This document shows positions 58,061 to 64,000 of a DNA stretch of 64,000 bases, in pieces. Within the stretch, counting starts at the first letter, position 1; each line of letters starts with the position of its first letter. The DNA comes from Phytoamicus setariae (lineage in GTDB: Bacteria; Pseudomonadota; Alphaproteobacteria; Rhizobiales; Rhizobiaceae): contig NZ_JAEQNC010000008.1 in the NCBI RefSeq assembly GCF_016722925.1, positions 186,001 to 250,000 on the forward strand. Reading direction: 5' to 3'. The notes beneath the pieces were generated by a model. It did no database searches. It had not been told where the DNA came from and saw nothing but the letters and a program-made list of their open reading frames with translations. Both the position numbers and the translations under genes were made by a program.

Positions 58061-59197
58061 ATGACCAAGCAGTTCGAAATCACCAGACGCTCGGTTCTCG
58101 CAGGCGCGGCGTTCGCAGGTGCCTTGATGCCAGCTGTTGTCGCCACGGTCGCGAACGCGAACCAGGAAGTTAGCGCCGTCAAGCCAGCTCCAGTCGATCT
58201 GGCAGGGCTCCAGCGGGTGAAGCTGGAACTGGTAAAGCCTCCTTTTGTCCACGCGCACACCCAGAAAGCCGTGGGCGGCCCGAAAGTCTATGAAGTCACG
58301 CTGACGATCGAGGAAAAGAAGCTCGTTATCGACGACGCAGGAACGGAGGTCCATGCCATGACCTTCGACGGTTCGGTTCCCGGTCCCATGATGGTGGTCC
58401 ATCAGGACGATTATGTGGAGCTCACCCTCGTCAATCCAGAGACCAACGAACTCCAGCACAATATCGACTTCCACTCGGCTACAGGGGCCCTCGGGGGCGG
58501 CGCGTTGACAGTTGTAAACCCCGGCGAAAAGGCGGTCATGCGCTTCAAGGCCACTAAGGCGGGTGTCTTTGTCTACCACTGCGCACCTCCGGGAATGGTT
58601 CCCTGGCACGTGACCTCGGGCATGAACGGCGCGATCATGGTGCTGCCGCGCGATGGCCTCAAGGACCACAAGGGCAACGAGCTGGTCTATGATCGGGCCT
58701 ACTATGTGGGCGAGCAGGACTTCTATGTGCCTCGTGACGAAAAGGGCGAATACAAGAAATACGAGACCGTCGGGGATGCCTATGCCGACACTCTCGAAGT
58801 CATGAAAACGCTCACCCCGAGCCATATCGTCTTCAACGGCGCCGTCGGCGCTCTCACAGGCGCCAATGCGCTGAACGCAAAAGTCGGCGAGAAAGTGCTC
58901 ATCCTGCATTCGCAGGCTAACCGCGACACTCGCCCGCATCTCATCGGCGGACATGGCGACTATGTCTGGGCCACCGGCAAATTCGCCAACCCGCCGGAGC
59001 TCGATCAGGAAACCTGGTTCATCCCCGGCGGTGCGGCGGGCGCAGCCTTCTACACGTTCCATCAGCCCGGCATCTATGCCTATGTGAACCACAATCTGAT
59101 CGAAGCCTTCGAGAAGGGCGCTGCCGGTCATTTCAAGGTCGAGGGCGAATGGAACAATGATCTGATGACTGCGATCGTGTCGCCGAACAGTCATTGA
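58061..59197 (+). CDS. nirK: Copper-containing nitrite reductase
   Basis: 378 residues from an ATG with AAGGAGAAG upstream. Tat signal [20 protein letters not shown]. Copper ligands: [12 protein letters not shown] (first type-1 His, then Asp and type-2 His), [18 protein letters not shown] (type-2 His, type-1 Cys, His and Met), and [20 protein letters not shown]. The catalytic second His lies in GGHGDYVW. Periplasmic, it reduces nitrite to NO using pseudoazurin electrons. Confidence 0.97.
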   Translation: MTKQFEITRRSVLAGAAFAGALMPAVVATVANANQEVSAVKPAPVDLAGLQRVKLELVKPPFVHAHTQKAVGGPKVYEVTLTIEEKKLVIDDAGTEVHAMTFDGSVPGPMMVVHQDDYVELTLVNPETNELQHNIDFHSATGALGGGALTVVNPGEKAVMRFKATKAGVFVYHCAPPGMVPWHVTSGMNGAIMVLPRDGLKDHKGNELVYDRAYYVGEQDFYVPRDEKGEYKKYETVGDAYADTLEVMKTLTPSHIVFNGAVGALTGANALNAKVGEKVLILHSQANRDTRPHLIGGHGDYVWATGKFANPPELDQETWFIPGGAAGAAFYTFHQPGIYAYVNHNLIEAFEKGAAGHFKVEGEWNNDLMTAIVSPNSH

Positions 59198-59205
59198 CGA
59201 ACAAG

Positions 59206-59235
59206 GCCGCCTGCGCGGACACCCGCGCAGGCGGC
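59206..59235 (+). terminator. Hairpin between nirK and nirV
   Basis: GCCGCCTGCGCGG-ACAC-CCGCGCAGGCGGC is a perfect 13-bp stem, 8 bases after the nirK stop, followed by only weak T content (AATTTGG). It probably stabilises nirK mRNA or partly terminates, so nirV would be made at lower level. Confidence 0.65.
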
Positions 59236-59267
59236 GAATTTGGAGTTTCGTTTGGAAGGAGGCCGCC

Positions 59268-60176
59268 ATGGCGGCCCATAACGCAAGTACCAACGCGGTA
59301 TCGCTGTTTTCCTTGATGCTGCCGACAGTCGTGGCCCTCGGCTTCGCATTCGGCATTGCATCGCAACTCGGACTTGTCGGCACACCTGACGTCGACAGCA
59401 GCCTCGCTCCGCAGACGATTACCATACCAAGGCATGAGTTCTCCTATAGGGCGGACGGCGAGTTCTACAAGGACGGGTTCGCTGTCGACGCCCCCATGGT
59501 TACAGCGCGCGATCTCGGTCCGCTTGTGATCATGAAGTACCAGGTGTCGGAAGCGGAATACGCCCGGTGCGTCAATGAGAGCAAATGCGCTCCGCTGGCA
59601 GCCGCCGATGTTCACGGTGACGATAGGCCGGCCACGGGTGTGAGCTATGACGATGCGGTCAAATACGCTCTATGGCTAAGCGAGATGACGGGCGAGGTCT
59701 GGACATTACCCCGGCACGAAGAGATCGCGTATGCCGCAGCGGATCGTTTCCTGGATGATGCGCTCGGCGTTGATCCGGACAGCAGGAACCCAGCGCTGCG
59801 CTGGCTTGCCGACTACGATCGCGAGACAAGGCGCAAGGCGGAAAGCGACCCGGTGCCGAAGCCGAGGGGGCATTTCGGCGAGAACGAATACGGCTTGGCC
59901 GATTTCGCCGGCAATGTCTGGGAATGGACGTCGACCTGCCAGCGGCGGGTGGATCTGGCTGAAGCGGAAGCGCCGGTGTCGTCGGTTTCCACCTGTGGGA
60001 TCTACGTGACGGTCGGCCAGCACCGCTCTCCGATGAGTTCGTTCGTGCGTGACCCGAAGACGGGCGGTTGTGCAGTCGGCGCACCACCGGCGAATCTTGG
60101 TTTCAGATTGGTCCACGACGACCGATGGATTGCCAACATGCTGATGAAGCTGCGGGACCGCGGCATAATATCCTGA
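59268..60176 (+). CDS. nirV: NirV: SUMF1/formylglycine-generating-like protein
   Basis: 302 residues. One N-terminal membrane anchor (FSLMLPTVVALGFAFGIASQ) puts the C-terminal FGE-sulfatase domain in the periplasm. Landmarks: VIMKYQVSEAEYARCVNESK, PATGVSYDDAVKYALWLSEM, FGENEYGLADFAGNVWEWTS and NLGFRLVHDD. NirV follows nirK in many denitrifiers; the role is unknown. Twelve bases from the stop there is no gene until nnrR. Confidence 0.93.
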   Translation: MAAHNASTNAVSLFSLMLPTVVALGFAFGIASQLGLVGTPDVDSSLAPQTITIPRHEFSYRADGEFYKDGFAVDAPMVTARDLGPLVIMKYQVSEAEYARCVNESKCAPLAAADVHGDDRPATGVSYDDAVKYALWLSEMTGEVWTLPRHEEIAYAAADRFLDDALGVDPDSRNPALRWLADYDRETRRKAESDPVPKPRGHFGENEYGLADFAGNVWEWTSTCQRRVDLAEAEAPVSSVSTCGIYVTVGQHRSPMSSFVRDPKTGGCAVGAPPANLGFRLVHDDRWIANMLMKLRDRGIIS

Positions 60177-60181
60177 GCCTG

Positions 60182-60195
60182 TTGCGCTAGGTCAA
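60182..60195 (+). promoter_or_regulatory. Putative NnrR box upstream of nnrR
   Basis: TTGCGCTAGGTCAA (TTG-N8-CAA) lies 57 bases before the regulator start. Suggests autoregulation of nnrR. Confidence 0.6.
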
Positions 60196-60201
60196 AATGC
60201 G

Positions 60202-60226
60202 GTAATGTACGGTGCGGTAACATTAC
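60202..60226. promoter_or_regulatory. Second dyad in the nnrR promoter
   Basis: GTAATGT (60202-60208) and ACATTAC (60220-60226) form a perfect 7-bp dyad with an 11-base centre. The same stretch holds a direct repeat TGCGGTAA (60198-60205 and 60213-60220), 15 bases apart. It sits between the TTG-N8-CAA box and the start codon, where a repressor would block transcription. Binding protein unknown. Confidence 0.45.
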
Positions 60227-60251
60227 TTTTGACAACGCACCGGAGGCTGAC

Positions 60252-60947
60252 TTGAAGATCGACAAAAGCGTGGTTCGCCGTTTCTCGCTGTTCGACAAAA
60301 TGCCGGATTCCGACCTCGAAGCCCTGCTTGCGCAAGCAACGCCTAGGCGGGCTGCCGCAGGGGAGGCGATGTTCGAACAGGGAGCCGAGGCGACCCACTT
60401 TTTCCTTCTGATCAACGGGCGTCTCAAGGTCACGCAAGTCACGGCCGATGGGCAACAGATCATCGTCCGCGTCGTCCATCCGGGCGATCTCTTCGGATTT
60501 GCAAGGGCCCTGCGGCGGGCTGACTATCCCGGAACGGCGCTGAGCGTGATAGAAAGCCTGGCCTTGACCTGGCCAACCGAGCTCTGGCCGCAGTTTCTCG
60601 ACCGAAGTCCCTATCTGGCGGTGAGTGCTCTGAACACGATCGGACAACGGCTGGATGAGGCCCATACCCGGATTCGGGAGATGTCGACGCAGGAAGTCGA
60701 ACGGCGCGTGGCGCATACCGTCTTGCGCTTGAGCCAGCAGGCCGGACGCACGGAAGATAACGGCGTTCGGATCGACTTCCCGATTACGCGTCAGGACATC
60801 GCGGAGATGACCGGGACGACACTTCACACGGTGTCCCGGATCTTGAGCGCCTGGGAGTCGAACGGCCTTGTCGAAGGGGGGCGTCAGAAACTGCTGGTAC
60901 GCGACTCGGTGCGTCTTCAGGCATTGGCGGACAGTTCAGACTCTTGA
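60252..60947 (+). CDS. nnrR: NnrR: Crp/Fnr-family NO-responsive regulator
   Basis: 231 residues from a TTG start (GGAGG at 60242-60246). The N-terminal cyclic-nucleotide-like beta barrel (about 20-120; FEQGAEATHFFLLINGRLKV) is followed by a dimer helix and a helix-turn-helix (ITRQDIAEMTGTTLHTVSRI). The protein has no Cys at all, which excludes an FNR-type Fe-S cluster and favours the heme/NO-sensing NnrR/DNR group. The recognition helix has HTVSR where FNR has ETISR. It closes the denitrification island. Confidence 0.9.
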   Translation: MKIDKSVVRRFSLFDKMPDSDLEALLAQATPRRAAAGEAMFEQGAEATHFFLLINGRLKVTQVTADGQQIIVRVVHPGDLFGFARALRRADYPGTALSVIESLALTWPTELWPQFLDRSPYLAVSALNTIGQRLDEAHTRIREMSTQEVERRVAHTVLRLSQQAGRTEDNGVRIDFPITRQDIAEMTGTTLHTVSRILSAWESNGLVEGGRQKLLVRDSVRLQALADSSDS

Positions 60948-61049
60948 CAGGTGTTTATTAAACTCCTGATTGCGTGCGCCGAGAATTGCCAACATCACTT
61001 GCGACGATGCCTTGCCAGTGAACCGCGTGGTGCCGGCCTTGCGTTGTCG

Positions 61050-61961
61050 CTAACGCTCGAAAGGTTCGCCCAGAGAGGCGACGCCGTTCAGTTTCAGCAG
61101 GCGGCGGTCGGCCGAGATGATGCCGAGCACGATGATCGTGACGAGATAGGGCAGGCTCGACAGCAGTTGTGAGGGAACGTCCAGCCCGGTTGCCTGGGCT
61201 GCAAGCCCCATCAGTGAGACTGCGCCGAAGAGGCAGGCGCCAAGGAAAATGCGGCCGGTGAGCCACGTCCCGAAGACGACAAGCGCGATGGCGATCCAGC
61301 CGCGCCCGGCGATCATTCCGTCGGCCCACAGCGGTGTGTAGACCACTGCCGCGTAGGCGCCGGCAAAGCCTGCCATCGCACCGCCGAATGCGATGGCCAG
61401 CACCCGGACGGTGATGACGGAATAGCCGATGGCGTGAGCCGCCTTGGGATTCTCGCCGACGGCCCGTATAACGAGGCCGGTCTTGGTATAGGTAAACATC
61501 GCCCAAATGCCGAGGGTCGCGGCGAGCGAAAGCCAAACGACGATGTCCTGGATGAACAGGCCGCCGATGACAGGGATGCTCGAAAGCCCCGGAACAGCGA
61601 TCTTCGAGATGCCCTGGATGGTGAGGGCCTCGTAAGGCTTGCCGAAAAGCGCGGACAGGCCTTGGCCAAGGATGCCGATCGCAAGGCCTGTCGCCACCTG
61701 GTTTGCCCGAAATCCAAGCGCGACAACGGCGAACACGAGGGAAAGGGCGGCGCTGGCAAGGCCGGCGACGACAAAGCCCAGAAGGTGTCCGCCCCCCTGA
61801 TAGACGACGATAAAGGCGAGGACCGCGCCAAACGCCATCAACCCTTCGACACCGAGGTTGAGAACACCGGCCCGCTCCACCACCAGTTCGCCGAGCGCCG
61901 CGAGCAGAAACGGCGTCGCAGCCGCGAGCATGCCGGCAAAGATGAACTCTATGGCGTTCAT
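61050..61961 (-). CDS. ABC transporter permease, nucleoside/BmpA type (YufQ-like)
   Basis: 303 residues from the ATG at 61961 (overlapping the upstream permease stop by 4 bases). About ten hydrophobic segments, start LAALGELVVERAGVLNLGVE, a hallmark of this class. Other landmarks: ALGFRANQVATGLAIGILGQ and IGYSVITVRVLAIAFGGAMA. In bacteria this class (with a BmpA/PnrA lipoprotein) imports nucleosides. Last gene of a minus-strand transporter operon. Confidence 0.92.
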   Translation of the reverse strand: MNAIEFIFAGMLAAATPFLLAALGELVVERAGVLNLGVEGLMAFGAVLAFIVVYQGGGHLLGFVVAGLASAALSLVFAVVALGFRANQVATGLAIGILGQGLSALFGKPYEALTIQGISKIAVPGLSSIPVIGGLFIQDIVVWLSLAATLGIWAMFTYTKTGLVIRAVGENPKAAHAIGYSVITVRVLAIAFGGAMAGFAGAYAAVVYTPLWADGMIAGRGWIAIALVVFGTWLTGRIFLGACLFGAVSLMGLAAQATGLDVPSQLLSSLPYLVTIIVLGIISADRRLLKLNGVASLGEPFER

Positions 61962-63058
61962 GATGGGCTCCGATGGGCGGCGTGCGGCCATTCGAGACGG
62001 TAGCGCACGAAGGCGATGGCGATGAGGTAGGCGAGCAACAGGCTGCCCTGGAAGACGCGAACCGCGGCGATCGGCAGATTTGCCGAGACCATGGCATTGT
62101 CGCCGCCGATGTACAGAGCCGCCATGAACAGGGCGGAGACGACGATGCCGATCGGATGCAGGCCGCCGAGATAGGCGACGATGATGGCTGCATAGCCATA
62201 GCCGGTCGGAATCGAACGTTGCAACTGGCCGAGCGGACCTGCGACTTCGGCAGCGCCGGCGAGGCCGGCTGCAAAGCCGCCGATCAGTAGCGAAAGCCAG
62301 ATCGCCCATCCTTCGTTGAAGCCGGCGTAACCGGCCGCGCGCGGCGCGAGACCGCCGACCTGGAGCTTGTAGCCCATGAAGCTTCGCTGCATGAAGACCC
62401 AGGCCACGACCGACAGTACCAGCGCCAGCAGAAGCGAGACGTTGACGCGCGTGCCGGGGATCAAGATCGGAACCATGGCGTCATACTGGAACATCACGGA
62501 TTGGGGGAAATTGAAGCCGTTCGGGTCCTTCCAGGGGCCGAGCAGCAGGTAGTAGAGGAGTTGCGCCGCCACCAGACTCAGCATCAGCGAAACGAGGATT
62601 TCGTTGGCGTTGAGCCTGACGCGCCAGAAGGCGGTCAACGAGGCCCAGAGCGCACCGCCGACTGCGCCAGACAAAAGCATCGCGGGCCAGATCCACTGAC
62701 CTGTCGCCTGCGGAAACCAGATGGGGATGGCGGAGGCGAAGATCGCGCCGAGAATAAACTGGCCCTCAGCGCCGATGTTGAAGACCTTGGCGCGAAAGCC
62801 GATCGCCAGGCCCTGCGCGATGAGGAGAAGCGGGCTCGCCTTCAACAGGACTTCCGAGAAGGACGCCCAGGAAAGGAAGGGCTCGAGAAGCATCGCATAG
62901 ACGACGGCAACCGGATCGCGGCCCATCAGCATGTACAGCCCGAGATTGAGAATGATGGCCACCGCCAGCGCGACGACTGGCGCGAGCAGCATCGCCGCGA
63001 GCGAGGCGCTTTCCCGGCGTACAAGAGTGGGAATAAAGGGGATGGAGGAGGCTCTCAT
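61958..63058 (-). CDS. ABC transporter permease, nucleoside/BmpA type (YufP-like)
   Basis: 366 residues, about ten hydrophobic segments. Landmarks: SPLLLIAQGLAIGFRAKVFN followed by IGAEGQFILG, which is the permease signature of this class, and GYGYAAIIVAYLGGLHPIGI. It overlaps the ATPase gene by four bases and the partner permease by four, so the three proteins are translated as a unit. Confidence 0.92.
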   Translation of the reverse strand: MRASSIPFIPTLVRRESASLAAMLLAPVVALAVAIILNLGLYMLMGRDPVAVVYAMLLEPFLSWASFSEVLLKASPLLLIAQGLAIGFRAKVFNIGAEGQFILGAIFASAIPIWFPQATGQWIWPAMLLSGAVGGALWASLTAFWRVRLNANEILVSLMLSLVAAQLLYYLLLGPWKDPNGFNFPQSVMFQYDAMVPILIPGTRVNVSLLLALVLSVVAWVFMQRSFMGYKLQVGGLAPRAAGYAGFNEGWAIWLSLLIGGFAAGLAGAAEVAGPLGQLQRSIPTGYGYAAIIVAYLGGLHPIGIVVSALFMAALYIGGDNAMVSANLPIAAVRVFQGSLLLAYLIAIAFVRYRLEWPHAAHRSPS

Positions 63059-64000
63059 GCGTGGGCTTTCTCAGGCGTAGGATGCGCTCCGATCATGTAT
63101 CGGCCGATCTCCTCGGGCTTCGTATCCCGCGTCACAAGCGGCGGGCTGAGGCGGCCGTGATACAGCACCTGGATGGAATCACTGAGTTCGAAAAGCTCTT
63201 CCAGTTCTTCCGAAATGACGAGGATGGCCATGCCTTCATTGCGCAGCGCGACCAGGCGGTTGCGTACGGCGGATGCGGCGCCGATATCGACACCCCAGGT
63301 CGGTTGGGCCACGAACAGCAGTTTTGGGGCCAGCATGATCTCGCGACCGACAATGAACTTCTGGAGATTGCCGCCCGACAGCGTGCCGGCTTCCGCATCC
63401 GGGCCGGGCGTGCGGACGTCGTATTGACGGATGCAGTCGTTGGTGAACGCCGTCGCCTTCGCTTTATCCACGAGACCATGCCGCAAGAGGTTGAGCGGAT
63501 GGGCCGTCAGCAGGCTGTTGAGGACGAGCGACATTTCGGGTACAGCGCCGCGGCCAAGCCGGTCTTCCGGAACAAAGGCAAATCCCAGTTGCCGGCGGGC
63601 GGCGGCATCGAGCCTGCCCACGTCCTTTCCCATCATGAGAATCCGGTCGCTCTGTTCACGTCGCAGCACCGTCTCGCCTGAAATCAACGCGGCAAGCTCG
63701 CTTTGTCCATTGCCCGAAACCCCGGCTATTCCGAGTATTTCGCCGGCACGCACCTGAAGATTAATGCCGGAGAGCGGCACGGCAAAGGGATCGTCGGGCC
63801 GATAGTCGAGACCGATGATCTCCAGCCGCTTTTCCCCGCCGGAGAGCTGCACTGCGGGCATGGGGGGCGGCATGTCGCGGCCAATCATCATGCGGGCAAG
63901 GTCATGGGCATCGTGTTCGCGCGGATCCACATCGCCCGTCACACGCCCGCTGCGCAGGATGGTCGCCCGGTCGCAGATCGCCCGAATTTCCTCCAGCTTG
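63055..64000 (-). CDS. ABC transporter ATPase, nucleoside/sugar type, partial at right edge
   Basis: The window holds about 315 residues, the C-terminal end of the first and all of the second ATP-binding domain of a tandem ATPase (as in YufO/RbsA). Second-domain features: degenerate Walker A GVSGNGQSELAALISG, FVPEDRLGRG, signature LSGGNLQKFIVGREI and the variant Walker B LLFVAQPTWGVDIG. The frame is open to the window edge (preceding residues KLEEIRAICDRATILRSGR), so the start and first domain lie outside. It powers the two permeases downstream. Confidence 0.92.
   Translation of the reverse strand, partial: KLEEIRAICDRATILRSGRVTGDVDPREHDAHDLARMMIGRDMPPPMPAVQLSGGEKRLEIIGLDYRPDDPFAVPLSGINLQVRAGEILGIAGVSGNGQSELAALISGETVLRREQSDRILMMGKDVGRLDAAARRQLGFAFVPEDRLGRGAVPEMSLVLNSLLTAHPLNLLRHGLVDKAKATAFTNDCIRQYDVRTPGPDAEAGTLSGGNLQKFIVGREIMLAPKLLFVAQPTWGVDIGAASAVRNRLVALRNEGMAILVISEELEELFELSDSIQVLYHGRLSPPLVTRDTKPEEIGRYMIGAHPTPEKAHA

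Noticed and set aside
57347-59425. 692-codon minus-strand open frame across nnrS and nirK
   Set aside because: It reads parts of the nnrS gene in a wrong frame and is antisense to nirK; no start signal or domain supports it.
60958-62274. 438-codon minus-strand frame overlapping two permease genes
   Set aside because: Wrong-frame shadow of the two BmpA-type permeases, which have proper starts and four-base overlaps.

Overview
The window reads as a GC-rich alphaproteobacterial, Rhizobiales-type sequence (Rhizobium/Ensifer/Mesorhizobium-like). The support is the gene content: many binding-protein-dependent ABC operons with local regulators, NasT/NasS, a pseudoazurin-NnrU-NorEFCBQD-NirKV-NnrR denitrification cluster, and intergenic palindromes of the kind common in rhizobia. 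No rRNA, tRNA, CRISPR array or intact mobile element was seen. I cannot tell chromosome from megaplasmid.

Layout. (a) 1-1.9 kb: edge of an alpha/beta-hydrolase gene and a scar of mobile DNA: a frameshifted, catalytically damaged tyrosine integrase abutting a remnant that resembles the ScpB C-terminus. (b) 1.9-9.2 kb: a nitrate/sulfonate/taurine-type ABC transporter, a LysR regulator divergent from a 14-TM efflux MFS, and a class III adenylate cyclase with TPRs. (c) 9.3-16.6 kb: an AraC regulator divergent from a carbohydrate ABC operon that includes a one-chain fusion of a Gfo/Idh/MocA dehydrogenase and an aldo/keto reductase. (d) 16.9-20.6 kb: an RTX-repeat protein and an NfeD-slipin pair. 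(e) 20.7-29.5 kb, minus strand: FCD-type GntR regulator, three spaced operator-like dyads, PotABCD-like transporter, two amidohydrolases, a flavin-reductase-like protein and an Asp/Glu/hydantoin-racemase-like protein; probably uptake and breakdown of an unidentified N-containing compound. (f) 30-41 kb: nitrate assimilation: nasT-nasS, then a sigma-54 promoter and a leader with two ANTAR-type hairpins overlapping a terminator, then nitrate transporter, nirB, nirD, nasC, cysG and a small membrane protein. A 157-bp palindromic element sits between nirD and nasC. (g) 41-44.7 kb: an LhgO-like oxidoreductase, an OmpA C-terminal remnant, an exported Tyr/Pro-rich protein and ProC. (h) 44.7-61 kb: the denitrification island: pseudoazurin, nnrU, a small nnrT-like gene, norEF, norCBQD, a second cupredoxin, hemN, a four-gene DUF2249/membrane/DUF2249/DUF59 operon, nnrS, nirK, nirV and a Crp/Fnr regulator (nnrR). 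(i) 61-64 kb: nucleoside/BmpA-type ABC transporter running off the right edge.

How it works together. Segment f should reduce nitrate to ammonium for growth, switched by nitrogen status (sigma-54) and by nitrate (NasS releasing NasT to bind the leader). Segment h should reduce nitrite to nitric oxide (NirK, fed by pseudoazurin) and then to nitrous oxide (NorCB). Eight TTG-N8-CAA dyads lie in the six intergenic regions of h, at almost every promoter, consistent with one NO-responsive NnrR regulon. No nosZ or nap/nar genes lie in the window.

The best candidates for undescribed biology are the NnrR-linked DUF2249/12-TM/DUF2249/DUF59 operon (54.0-56.5 kb) and the catabolic cluster in segment e.
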